From positions 977,757-1,041,756 of the forward strand of contig NZ_LNUT01000004.1 in NCBI RefSeq assembly GCF_001512305.1: a stretch of DNA of 64,000 nucleotides, read 5' to 3'. Below the pieces are notes generated by a model that saw only the letters and a program-made list of their open reading frames with translations, was not told the origin of the DNA and did no database searches. This document shows positions 38,779 through 47,257 of the stretch, in pieces. Source of the stretch: Arthrobacter sp. EPSL27 (GTDB taxonomy: Bacteria; Actinomycetota; Actinomycetes; Actinomycetales; Micrococcaceae). The stretch's first letter is position 1; every line of letters starts with the position of its first letter. Position numbers and translations under genes: made by a program.

Positions 38779-39741
38779 TCAAGGCCGGAGAGCTTCCCGC
38801 AGGAAGGAGGCCACACGGTCAAGGGTCGCCACGCCGTGGGCGATAGTGCCCGCCGATGTAAAAAGTCCATGCGCGTAACCGGCGAGGTGGTGGTGCTCTA
38901 CCCGCGTGCCGGCTTCGGCTAGCTTTGCTGCATAGCGGATGCCCTCATCCGCGAGCGGATCATGCTCAACGGTGATCACAAGGGCGTCAGGGCTGCCCTC
39001 CGGTACCGGGTGGCGCAGTGGGCTTAAAGCAGCCTCACCACGAAGGGCGGCATTAGGCACGTACATATTGGCGAACCAACGCATCGTGGCGTCCGTGAGC
39101 GGAAACCCTTCCGTGACTCGCGAATAGGAGGGGGTGTTCATTTCCAAGTCGGTTACAGGGTAAAGCAACACCTGAGCCCGAAGCTTGCCAGGGATACTGT
39201 CTGTTGTGCTTTCCTTCGCAAGCACCGCCACCATTTGCGCCCCGGCGCTGTCTCCGGCGATCGCTACCCGGTCCGGGTCAATGTGCAATGCGGCAGCATT
39301 GGAAAAGAGCCAAGTGAGCGCGTGCCGGCAATCTTCAACCGCTGCGGGATAGGAGTGTTCCGGCGCCAGACGGTAATCGACGGCAAGCACAACGGCACCC
39401 GAGTGCTTGGCCAGGTAGCGGCAGAGCCTATCGTGCGTGTCCAGGCTGCCCACCACCCAGCCGCCGCCGTGAAGGAAAAGGATTCCGGCTGACCCGTTAT
39501 CGTCATGTACCGCCTCGGAACGATAAACGCGGCCACGCACTCCGGTCACCTCGTCTATCACTATGTCCTCCACGCTGTGCAGATCTTCGGGTGGAACCCC
39601 GTTTGTTGCGCAACTCAGCTCATAGTTCGCTCGGGCCTGTTTCACGCCGACATCCTGGAAGGACTTGCCTCCGCCCAGGCGGAAAGCCTGGATCGAAGGC
39701 CATGCATCCTCGGCGATTGCCCTCGCTTGGCGCGGCGCCAC
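38779..39741 (-). CDS. Alpha/beta hydrolase, HSL family
   Basis: 320 aa. The oxyanion motif HGGGW is at residues 91-95 and the nucleophile elbow GDSAG at 163-167 (Ser165). The Asp is in EHDPLADEG and the His in GYAHGLF. It is the last gene of the minus-strand operon and directly follows a Baeyer-Villiger monooxygenase (5-bp gap), which strongly suggests a lactone or ester hydrolase acting on that enzyme's product. Confidence 0.92.
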   Translation of the reverse strand: MAPRQARAIAEDAWPSIQAFRLGGGKSFQDVGVKQARANYELSCATNGVPPEDLHSVEDIVIDEVTGVRGRVYRSEAVHDDNGSAGILFLHGGGWVVGSLDTHDRLCRYLAKHSGAVVLAVDYRLAPEHSYPAAVEDCRHALTWLFSNAAALHIDPDRVAIAGDSAGAQMVAVLAKESTTDSIPGKLRAQVLLYPVTDLEMNTPSYSRVTEGFPLTDATMRWFANMYVPNAALRGEAALSPLRHPVPEGSPDALVITVEHDPLADEGIRYAAKLAEAGTRVEHHHLAGYAHGLFTSAGTIAHGVATLDRVASFLREALRP

Positions 39742-39746
39742 GGCTC

Positions 39747-41225
39747 CTACCTCATTTCGGCGGCTGGAACCGCCGAACGGTAGTCGCCGCGATTCATTTC
39801 GGCGGTAAGCGCACGGTATTCCTCAACGGTGCCGCACCAGTTGTTGATCACCTTGCCCTCGTCGTTCTTGTACCACGAGGAGCAGTCCGACGAGAATGAC
39901 GACATCTCGAGTTCCCGTTGCACCATGTCGTTGTACTCGCGTAGCACCATTTCATCGACCTCCAGCACATCGCCCGGGTTCGATTTCAGGTAATTAACAG
40001 CCTCGACAATGTATTCCTGTTGGGCCTCCATCATCGTCACGATTGAATTGTGGTTAAGGTTCGTGTTCGGACCATAAATCATGAACATGTTGGGGAACCC
40101 GTCAACGGTCATTCCCAAGTACGCCTCCGGGGTGTTACCCCACCGCTCCGCGAGTTGCATGCCGTGCCGGCCGACGACCTCCAGCTGGCCCTGGAATGCC
40201 TGGCTCTTGAACCCGGTACCGAAGATGATGACATCGAACTCGTACTCGCGGCCGTCCCGAGCGATGATCTCATGCTCTGTAATCTCTCGGATACCGCTAG
40301 TTTCAAGCATTACGTTGGGCCGCATAAGGGCCGGGTAATAGTCGTCGCTGCGCAGTACGCGCTTGCACCCGTACTCGTAGTCAGGAGTGAGTTTTTTGCG
40401 GAGAACCGGATCGGGCACCTGCGCTTCGAGGTGGGCCCGGGCGTCGAGAACGGCCTGCGCCTGGTCCGAAGAATCATGCTTCATCCGGGCGAACCCGGCC
40501 TCACGCATGTTGTGGATTCCGATGCGGCTCTCCAGGAAGACGGCAGGATTGGCACTGAACTCGTCAAGCCGCTCCTGAGTGAACACCACCTGGTCACGGG
40601 GGAGGATGTAATTCGCGGAGCGTTGAAAGACGACCAGTTCATCGGCCACCTTGGCGACCTCAGGGATGTATTGCACCGCGCTGGCCGCGGCGCCGATGCT
40701 CGCCACACGCTTGCCTCGAAGATCAACGTCATGTCTCCATTTGGCGGAGTGGAACCATTCGCCACTGAACCGTTCGAGGCCCTCGAAGTCAGGAATGCTA
40801 GGGGTGCTGAGCTGGCCCCAGGACGGCACAAAGGCACGGGCGAGGTAGGTCTCGCCGCCCGCCGTCTCGATGCGCCATATTCCCCGCACCTCCTGCCAGA
40901 CGGCTCGGATGATTTCGCTGTTGAGCCGGATCCTGTCCGCCAGCTGAAACTTGTCAACAATGGACTCGATGTAGCCAAGCAACTCATCACGCCCGGCAAA
41001 CAGAGCACTCGCCCGGAGATTGAGGTGGAAGCTGTAGCAGTAGATATGCGACTGCGTGTCGCAAGCCGCTCCCGGGTAGGAGTTGTCGCGCCACACCCCG
41101 CCGACCCGCCCGGCCTTCTCAAGCAACACAAAGTTATCAATATCGTTGCGCACGAACTGGGCGGCGGCACCGATGCCGCCGTAACCTGCGCCGAGGATAA
41201 CCGCGTCGTAGACGTGTTCGCTCAT
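39747..41225 (-). CDS. Baeyer-Villiger-type flavin monooxygenase (first)
   Basis: 492 aa. The FAD motif GAGYGG is at residues 12-17 and the fingerprint FSGEWFHSAKW at 153-163 fits F-x-G-x3-H-x3-W. The second Rossmann motif reads GAAASA near 178-183, with Ala where the third-position Gly is common. It inserts oxygen beside a ketone using NADPH and O2. It is coupled to the upstream alcohol dehydrogenase (4-bp overlap), which could make its ketone, and to the downstream hydrolase. Confidence 0.9.
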   Translation of the reverse strand: MSEHVYDAVILGAGYGGIGAAAQFVRNDIDNFVLLEKAGRVGGVWRDNSYPGAACDTQSHIYCYSFHLNLRASALFAGRDELLGYIESIVDKFQLADRIRLNSEIIRAVWQEVRGIWRIETAGGETYLARAFVPSWGQLSTPSIPDFEGLERFSGEWFHSAKWRHDVDLRGKRVASIGAAASAVQYIPEVAKVADELVVFQRSANYILPRDQVVFTQERLDEFSANPAVFLESRIGIHNMREAGFARMKHDSSDQAQAVLDARAHLEAQVPDPVLRKKLTPDYEYGCKRVLRSDDYYPALMRPNVMLETSGIREITEHEIIARDGREYEFDVIIFGTGFKSQAFQGQLEVVGRHGMQLAERWGNTPEAYLGMTVDGFPNMFMIYGPNTNLNHNSIVTMMEAQQEYIVEAVNYLKSNPGDVLEVDEMVLREYNDMVQRELEMSSFSSDCSSWYKNDEGKVINNWCGTVEEYRALTAEMNRGDYRSAVPAAEMR

Positions 41226-42379
41226 TTCGCTTCTCCCTTGTGGAAGAGGACAACTTGGCGCATGGCGGAAGCGTCCGCCAGGCGGTCCATTGCCTCGTTA
41301 ATCTGATCGAGTCGGATGGTGTCAGAAATAAGTTTTTCGATCGGAAAAGAACCTGAGCGCCACAGCTCAACAAATCGTGGGATGTCACGCTCGGGGATCG
41401 CCGCGCCCATATAGCTGCCCATGATCGTGATCGCCTCTGCTGTTATCCGCAGTGGCGAGATTGTCGCCGTCGACTCAGGGGAGGGCAGACCCACTGTGAC
41501 GAGTCGGCCTCCCGGGGCAACTAGGCCGAACGCAGTCTCGAATGCCCGGGCGTTGCCGACAGCCTCGAGCACGACTGAGACCCGGATGCCCTCGTCGATG
41601 GCATCTTGGGGTGTCAGTGCTTTTGCGGCCCCCAGAGACAACGCGAGCTCAAGCTTCTCGGGCTGGTTGTCCACGGCGATCACCTGGGCGCATCCCTGCG
41701 CCACGGCAGTCAGCAATCCGGCCATGCCGACGCCGCCAAGGCCAACCACTGCGACCGTATCTTCCGCTGTGATCCTGGCGTTGTTGAGCAGAGCACCACC
41801 ACCGGTGAGCACAGCACAGCCGAGCACGGCGGCGACTTCCGGAGGCACGTCGTCGTCTACAGGCACTACAGAACGTCGGTCGACGACCGCGTGCGTGGCG
41901 AACCCAGAGACCCCGAGGTGGTGCTGCACGGTCTCAGAGTTTGAATGCAGGTGGCGCGCACCGCTGAGCAGGGTTCCCTCGGTGTTTGCCCGGGTTCCTT
42001 CGCTGCAAGGCAATAACCCGTTGGTGCGGCAGTTCGCACAGGCCCCGCAGCGCGGCAGGAATGTCATAATAACTCGCTGCCCGGGCGCGATGTCCGTGAC
42101 CTGGGAGCCGACACCCAACACACGGCCAGCTGCCTCGTGGCCAAGGAGCATGGGCAGCGGCCTGAGTCGGCTTCCGTTCACGACCGACAAGTCGGAGTGG
42201 CACACAGAAGCAGCTTCCATTTCGATGAGCAGCTCGGTTTCGCCCGGCTCGTTTAGCGTGAGCTCTTCAATGACGATCGGCCGCGACCGCGCGTACGGTT
42301 GCTCGAGCGCGCTGTACCGGAGCACCGCACCGCGAATCCGACGCGTAGCACTGATCCAGGGTGATGAAATGGTTGCCAC
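41222..42379 (-). CDS. Zinc-dependent alcohol dehydrogenase
   Basis: 385 aa from the GTG at 42379, preceded by AGAGGAATT; the longer frame overlaps the E2 gene and is discarded. Catalytic zinc ligands are Cys in ASVCHSD and His/Glu in LLGHEAAG; the structural zinc site is CGACANCRTNGLLPC. The NAD fold is VVGLGGVGMAG. It resembles the class III/mycothiol-type branch. In this operon it would supply the ketone to the Baeyer-Villiger enzyme or oxidise the opened product. Confidence 0.92.
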   Translation of the reverse strand: MATISSPWISATRRIRGAVLRYSALEQPYARSRPIVIEELTLNEPGETELLIEMEAASVCHSDLSVVNGSRLRPLPMLLGHEAAGRVLGVGSQVTDIAPGQRVIMTFLPRCGACANCRTNGLLPCSEGTRANTEGTLLSGARHLHSNSETVQHHLGVSGFATHAVVDRRSVVPVDDDVPPEVAAVLGCAVLTGGGALLNNARITAEDTVAVVGLGGVGMAGLLTAVAQGCAQVIAVDNQPEKLELALSLGAAKALTPQDAIDEGIRVSVVLEAVGNARAFETAFGLVAPGGRLVTVGLPSPESTATISPLRITAEAITIMGSYMGAAIPERDIPRFVELWRSGSFPIEKLISDTIRLDQINEAMDRLADASAMRQVVLFHKGEAK

Positions 42380-42410
42380 GGAATTCCTCTTCGTTCGTAC
42401 TGGGACTGGT

Positions 42411-43685
42411 TCAGACATACAGCATGGCCTCAGCGGGATTATGCAGGAGACGGCCGACGTCGGTAAGAACCCGTGACCCGAGCTCGCCGTCGACAAGACG
42501 ATGGTCAAAGGACAACGCCAGTTGAGTGACCTGCCGCGGCACGATCTCACCATCGACCACCCATGGCATGTAGCGCACCGCGCCGAAGGCCAGAATGGCT
42601 GCCTCACCGGGGTTGAGGATTGGTGTTCCAGCGTCCACCCCAAGCGCCCCGATGTTGGTAATCGTGATCGTGCCGGAGCTCATATCTGCCGGGGTGGTCT
42701 CGCCGGAGCGCGCCCTGCTGACGAGCAGGTCGAGAGCGCTGGCGAGCTCAACCAGATCCATGGTGTGGGCATCCTTGATGTTCGGCACCAGAAGGCCTCG
42801 CGGGGTGGCGGCTGCGATGCCGAGGTTAACGTAGAACTTTTCGATTACCTCCTGGTTCGCTTCGTCCCAAGTGCTGTTGATAAGAGGGTGTTTCCTTGCA
42901 GCAAGCACGAGCGCCTTGGCCACGAAAAGCAGGGGCGAGACACGCACTCCCTGCCAGCGCGGATCACGCTTGAGCTGGGCAACCATTTGCATGGTGGCTG
43001 TAACGTCGACCGTGAGCCATTCAGTGACGTGAGGGGCGGTGAATGCGGACAGCACCATGGCTGATGCCATCACCTTGCGTACACCCTTGATTGGCAGGCG
43101 CCGTTCCCGTGCGGTGTCGACTGGTGCGGGAGTCGACCCGCCGGCTGCCGCGGCCTCAATCTCCTCGCGCGTGATCATGCCACCGTCGGTCTTGGCGAGC
43201 TTATCGAGGTCGACACCGAGTTGCTTTGCGCGAAGCCGTGCCGGCGGGGTCGCACGGCCCTTCGCGGGCTCAGCGTTTTCTTTGGCCACGGGAACGGAAC
43301 GCGGGGCAGAGCGCGTATTTCCGGCGCCGTTGGGCCCCAGTCGGCGCCGACGATCCGCAGGCGCACTTGGCCCGGTGCCAACAAGTACAAGGGGCTTCGC
43401 TTCCTCACCCGGGCCGCCGACAGCGTGCTCATCATTCCCACCCTCTGCCTCCACGGTGACAAGCACGCTTCCCACCGGTACTGTGTCGCCCGGTACGCCG
43501 TGCAGCGTTGCAATGCGTCCCGCGAAGGGGGACGGCAGTTCCACGCTCGACTTGGCGGTTTCGATCTCTACGAGCACGTCATTGATGGCAACGGTGTCGC
43601 CGACGGAAACCTGCCAGCCGATGATCTCAGCTTCAGTAAGGCCCTCGCCCACGTCTGGCAACCGGAAGGTGTGCAGCGCTGTCAT
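42411..43685 (-). CDS. 2-oxoacid dehydrogenase complex E2 (dihydrolipoyl acyltransferase)
   Basis: 424 aa. The lipoyl domain carries the modified lysine at K45 (IETAKSSVELP). An Ala/Pro linker, a peripheral-subunit-binding domain (about 148-183, PARLRAKQLGVDLDKL) and the catalytic domain ending in DHRLVDG (394-400, His395) follow. It matches the branched-chain type. It accepts acyl groups from the E1 pair encoded just upstream. No E3 (lipoamide dehydrogenase) is in the window, so that subunit must come from elsewhere. Confidence 0.93.
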   Translation of the reverse strand: MTALHTFRLPDVGEGLTEAEIIGWQVSVGDTVAINDVLVEIETAKSSVELPSPFAGRIATLHGVPGDTVPVGSVLVTVEAEGGNDEHAVGGPGEEAKPLVLVGTGPSAPADRRRRLGPNGAGNTRSAPRSVPVAKENAEPAKGRATPPARLRAKQLGVDLDKLAKTDGGMITREEIEAAAAGGSTPAPVDTARERRLPIKGVRKVMASAMVLSAFTAPHVTEWLTVDVTATMQMVAQLKRDPRWQGVRVSPLLFVAKALVLAARKHPLINSTWDEANQEVIEKFYVNLGIAAATPRGLLVPNIKDAHTMDLVELASALDLLVSRARSGETTPADMSSGTITITNIGALGVDAGTPILNPGEAAILAFGAVRYMPWVVDGEIVPRQVTQLALSFDHRLVDGELGSRVLTDVGRLLHNPAEAMLYV

Positions 43686-43694
43686 GATGTTCTC

Positions 43695-44669
43695 CTAAAA
43701 CTTCAGGGCCTGATCGATGGTCTCAAGGACGCGGTCGACATCGGGCAGGAATTCGTTCTCGGTGCGGGCCGGGGGATACGGCAGGTTGTACGCTCCGACG
43801 CGCAGCACCGGCGCCTTGAGCGCGTAGAAGGCGCGTTCGGTGACAGCTGCCGCAATTTCGGCGCCTATCCCGAGGAAGGTGGAGGCCTCATGCACGACGA
43901 CGAGGCGGCCGGTTTGTTCAGCAGCTAGGGTGATCGTGTCGAGATCAAGCGGGGAGATCGAGCGCAGATCGATCACGCCGACGGAGAAGCCGTCTTCCCC
44001 GGCGGCGTGGGCTGCGGCCAGGGCGGTCGCGACGGTGGGGCCGTGGGCCACGATAGTGCAGTCAGTACCTGAGCGGAGGACACGTGCCTTATCGAGAGGC
44101 TCAACGGGCCCTGTCAGGCCGTCGATATCAACTTCGCCCTTGTCCCAGTAGCGACGCTTGGGTTCATAGAAGATCACAGGGTCATCGCTGGCGATGGCCT
44201 GTTGGATCATTTGATAGGCGTCGGCCGGGTTGGAACAGGATACGACCCGTAAACCGGCGGTGTGGGCGAAGTAGGCCTCATTCGATTCGCTGTGATGCTC
44301 TACCGCGCCAATGCCGCCTCCGACGGGTATCCGGATCACGATCGGCAGGGCAATGCGGCCGGCGGATCGTGCCCGCATTTTCGCCAGCTGGCTGACGATC
44401 TGGTCAAAGGCCGGGTAGACGAACCCGTCAAACTGGATCTCGCAAACCGGTCGGTAGCCACGCAAGGCTAGGCCGATCGCGGTTCCGACTATTCCGGACT
44501 CGGCGAGCGGCGTGTCCACGACGCGTTCGGCACCGAACTGATCGCGCAGCCCGTCGGTCACGCGGAAGACGCCCCCGAGCCTACCGATGTCTTCGCCCAT
44601 GAGCATGACGCGCGGGTCGGCTTCCATGGAGCGTCGCATGCCCGAATTGAGCGCTGAACCCAAAGTCAT
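43695..44669 (-). CDS. 2-oxoacid dehydrogenase E1 component, beta subunit
   Basis: 324 aa from the ATG at 44669, 10 bases after the alpha subunit stop; an in-frame upstream start would overlap alpha. Family motifs are GEDIGRLGGVFRVTDGL, DTPLAESGIVGTAIGLALRG (as ESGIVGTAIG), HHSESNEAYFAHTAGLRVV and the transketolase C-domain. Together with alpha it decarboxylates a 2-oxoacid and loads the E2 lipoyl group. Confidence 0.93.
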   Translation of the reverse strand: MTLGSALNSGMRRSMEADPRVMLMGEDIGRLGGVFRVTDGLRDQFGAERVVDTPLAESGIVGTAIGLALRGYRPVCEIQFDGFVYPAFDQIVSQLAKMRARSAGRIALPIVIRIPVGGGIGAVEHHSESNEAYFAHTAGLRVVSCSNPADAYQMIQQAIASDDPVIFYEPKRRYWDKGEVDIDGLTGPVEPLDKARVLRSGTDCTIVAHGPTVATALAAAHAAGEDGFSVGVIDLRSISPLDLDTITLAAEQTGRLVVVHEASTFLGIGAEIAAAVTERAFYALKAPVLRVGAYNLPYPPARTENEFLPDVDRVLETIDQALKF

Positions 44670-44679
44670 AGATACCAAG

Positions 44680-45807
44680 TCAGTGCTCCGTTTCAAGGTC
44701 TGCGCGGAACGCAATAAACTGCTCGCGCTCTCGGCTGGTCACAGGGTGCGGTTCAGCGTAGACGCTTTCGAATAGATCGGCGAGATCAGGGTCGGCCAGC
44801 CTGAGGCAGGCTTCCCGGGAGCTGGAGGCAAAGGCCTGGGCTTCTTCGTCGAGCTCGTCGAAGAATGAGCGTGATGTGCCGGTAGCTTTCAGAAGAGCCT
44901 CAAGCCGCAGAAGAGGGTCACGCGCCTCCCATTGGGAGAACTCATCCGGATTGCGATAGCGCGTCGGGTCATCCGAACTGCTGTGGCCTGCCATGCGGTA
45001 AGTTTCGGCCTCAATGAGCGCAGGACCGTTGCCAGAACGAACCCATGCAGCAGCCTCACGGGTGACAGCGTGAACGGCGAGGGCATCATTGCCGTCAACG
45101 TGCCATGAGGGCAACCCAAATCCGGCCGCGCGTTGCGTAAGTGTCGTGCGCATCTGCACTGCGGGCGGAGTTGAGATCGCCCACTGGTTGTTCTGCACGA
45201 AGAAGAGCACCGGCAACGTTCCCGCCGCGGCCCAGTTCAGCGCTTCATTCACGTCGCCCTGGCTGCTCGCTCCGTCACCGAAATACGCCGTGACCACCTC
45301 ATCGCTACGGTCCATCTTGACCCCGGCGGCATAGCCCGTGGCGTGCAGCGCCTGTGTGCCTAGCACAAGTGAATAGATGTGAAAATGATGCTTTTGCGAA
45401 TCCCAGCCTGAGTGGGCTATACCCCTCCATTGGGCAAAAAGTTGCGCGGGTGTGATGTCCCGGTAAAGGGCCGCAGCGTGCTCCCGATAGCTCGGAAACA
45501 CCATGTCCGATTCCCTCAGTGCCGCGATCGACCCGACTTGTGCGGCCTCCTGCCCCCAGGACATCAGCCAGAGGGCCAGCTGGCCCTGCCGCTGAAGTGC
45601 CAGCGCCTCACGGTCAAGTGCCCTCGAGCGGGTCATATGACGATAGAGGGCGCGGGCGAGATCGGTGTCGATTTCCTGTGATCGTCCAGCCTCGGTGAGG
45701 GTCCCATCGGGATTCACGAATCTGATTATTGGAAGCGGAACCGGAGCTGTGACGCTTGGCGGAATGCGTGGACCAGTGTGGCGGGTCACCACGGCTAGTT
45801 CGTTCAT
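44680..45807 (-). CDS. 2-oxoacid dehydrogenase E1 component, alpha subunit
   Basis: 375 aa from the ATG at 45807, chosen because GAGG lies six bases upstream; an ATG at 45819 is possible. The thiamine-diphosphate motif GDGASSQGDVNEALNW (177-192) through NN at 206-207 is intact. The YRMAGHSSSDDPTRYR segment is the phosphorylation-loop region of branched-chain E1. It is the first gene of the six-gene minus-strand operon, divergent from the cyclase-BVMO-ALDH operon, with operator F between them. Confidence 0.93.
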   Translation of the reverse strand: MNELAVVTRHTGPRIPPSVTAPVPLPIIRFVNPDGTLTEAGRSQEIDTDLARALYRHMTRSRALDREALALQRQGQLALWLMSWGQEAAQVGSIAALRESDMVFPSYREHAAALYRDITPAQLFAQWRGIAHSGWDSQKHHFHIYSLVLGTQALHATGYAAGVKMDRSDEVVTAYFGDGASSQGDVNEALNWAAAGTLPVLFFVQNNQWAISTPPAVQMRTTLTQRAAGFGLPSWHVDGNDALAVHAVTREAAAWVRSGNGPALIEAETYRMAGHSSSDDPTRYRNPDEFSQWEARDPLLRLEALLKATGTSRSFFDELDEEAQAFASSSREACLRLADPDLADLFESVYAEPHPVTSREREQFIAFRADLETEH

Positions 45808-45994
45808 GAGATGCCTCATATCTGTAGATGCGAGCAGCGTTGCCTCAAGGATCGGCGATTAGAGATCCCGGAAGGCCTCCGTGGTCGCGGTAGCGACTCG
45901 GGGGCAAGGTCTTCGGTCCCGCAGGCGGTCAGCTTCCTCCGGCGAAGAGCATGTGCAACGGTCGACCATTGATGGTTCGCAGAGTAGCACGGCG

Positions 45995-46009
45995 TGCCAT
46001 TTTCTGGGT
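45995..46009 (+). promoter_or_regulatory. Shared operator-like motif, site F (TGCC-N7-GGGT)
   Basis: TGCCATTTTCTGGGT, preceded by CACGGCG; the 11 bases ACGGCGTGCCA are identical to site D. The right arm is imperfect. It is located between the divergent E1-alpha (45807) and cyclase (46161) genes. Confidence 0.5.
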
Positions 46010-46160
46010 CTTTGTGATAGCGTAGCTGGTGAGACGGGCGCCACACAAGCTGCTACCGTACAAAGATCGAACAATTGGTCGTAATCGCGCCCGCGGCCAG
46101 GACGCGCTTGGACCACTTGGCTGCTGTGGGCCTTCCCGCGTAGCGGCAGGAAGGAAAGCT

Positions 46161-47138
46161 ATGAAATCCCAGGTCCGCTCTCTCAACCGAAGGGCACACA
46201 CGCGAGCGTCAGTAGAGGAGCTTGCTTTGAAGTACCGAACCTGGGGTCGCTGGGGCGCCCAGGACGAGCTAGGCGCCGCAAACTACATCACTCCCGAGCG
46301 CATTGCCGCTGCGGCCCAAGGCGTGAGTCGGGGGGCTGTCTTCTCCCTCTCATTGCCGCTGGACCGGTCTGGTCCGATGCGCGGGGGAGGGCCGAGAGTG
46401 AACCCCCAACACGTGATGCTCCGTCTACCGCACGAACAGATTGCAAGCCTCGCTGACCAGGGCCTGCAAACCGCTTCCGATGACGCGGTCTACATGCCGC
46501 TGCAGTGCTCCACCCAGTGGGATGCTTTCTGCCATATCTTCTACGAAGGGCAGACCTACAACGGGCGCACTGCCGACAGCGTCACGGTCACCGACGGCGC
46601 GCTCCATAACAGCATTACCAACTTGGGGGAGCGAGGGCTCGGCCGCGGGGTCCTGCTGGACATTGCCCGGCACCTCGGACTTCCGGCGCTCAAGCCGGGC
46701 GACACCATTCAGGAGGAGGATCTGGAGGGCTGCGCCGAGGCGCAAGGTGTCGAAATCCGGGAAGGTGACATTGTGCTTGTACGTACGGGGCATTTACAGC
46801 AGCGCCGCAAGGAGGGGGACTGGGGGGATTATGCCGGCGGGCCTGCCCCTGGCCTCGGCGTGAGCAGCGCGGATTTCCTTTGTGGACGTCGGGTTGCGGG
46901 CGTCGCCACCGACACGTGGGGGGCCGAGGCGATACCATTCGAGACCCCGGACCTTATGTCGCCTCTCCATGTCATTCTGCTGGTGAACGCCGGGGTCTAC
47001 ATAGGCGAGATGTGGGACCTCGAGGAGCTCGCTGCAGACTGCGCAACGGACGGGGTCTACGAGTTCTTTCTCGTTGCGCAGCCCCTGATGGTGACGGGGG
47101 CTACTGGTTCCCCCCTCAATCCGCTCGCCATCAAATAG
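46161..47138 (+). CDS. Cyclase-family (kynurenine-formamidase-like) metal hydrolase
   Basis: 325 aa from the ATG at 46161 after AGGAAGGAAAG. It belongs to the PF04199 fold. The usual H-x-G-T-H-x-D metal motif appears as CSTQWDAFCH (116-125): Asp121 and His125 remain, but Gln replaces the second His, as in a long subfamily often beside monooxygenases. ATDTWGAEAIPFETPD and a C-terminal YEFFLVAQPLMVTGATGSP are also family-like. Members hydrolyse cyclic or formyl-amide/ketone bonds; here ring opening is a fair guess. Confidence 0.85.
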   Translation: MKSQVRSLNRRAHTRASVEELALKYRTWGRWGAQDELGAANYITPERIAAAAQGVSRGAVFSLSLPLDRSGPMRGGGPRVNPQHVMLRLPHEQIASLADQGLQTASDDAVYMPLQCSTQWDAFCHIFYEGQTYNGRTADSVTVTDGALHNSITNLGERGLGRGVLLDIARHLGLPALKPGDTIQEEDLEGCAEAQGVEIREGDIVLVRTGHLQQRRKEGDWGDYAGGPAPGLGVSSADFLCGRRVAGVATDTWGAEAIPFETPDLMSPLHVILLVNAGVYIGEMWDLEELAADCATDGVYEFFLVAQPLMVTGATGSPLNPLAIK

Positions 47139-47180
47139 CGCGCAGTGCCCGTCAGAGGTACTACCCTCATAGAAAAAGAA

Positions 47181-47210
47181 TTGAAACGATGTGCCGCTCT
47201 GCGGCATAAT
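47181..47210 (+). promoter_or_regulatory. Promoter with embedded operator-like dyad, site E
   Basis: TTGAAA (47181-47186) and CATAAT (47205-47210) with 18-bp spacing form a fair sigma-70-type promoter. The dyad TGCCGCTCTGCGGCA (47192-47206) lies between and over the boxes, preceded by ACGATG. A protein bound there would block the polymerase. It lies 51 bases before the Baeyer-Villiger start. Confidence 0.6.
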
Positions 47211-47257
47211 TTACATTCCCACTTGAATTAACAATGGCGTTCCATCAAGGAGTCAAG

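Noticed and set aside
42380..42643. N-terminal extension of the alcohol dehydrogenase frame
   Set aside because: It overlaps the E2 gene in another frame; the GTG at 42379 has a ribosome site and fits the family start.
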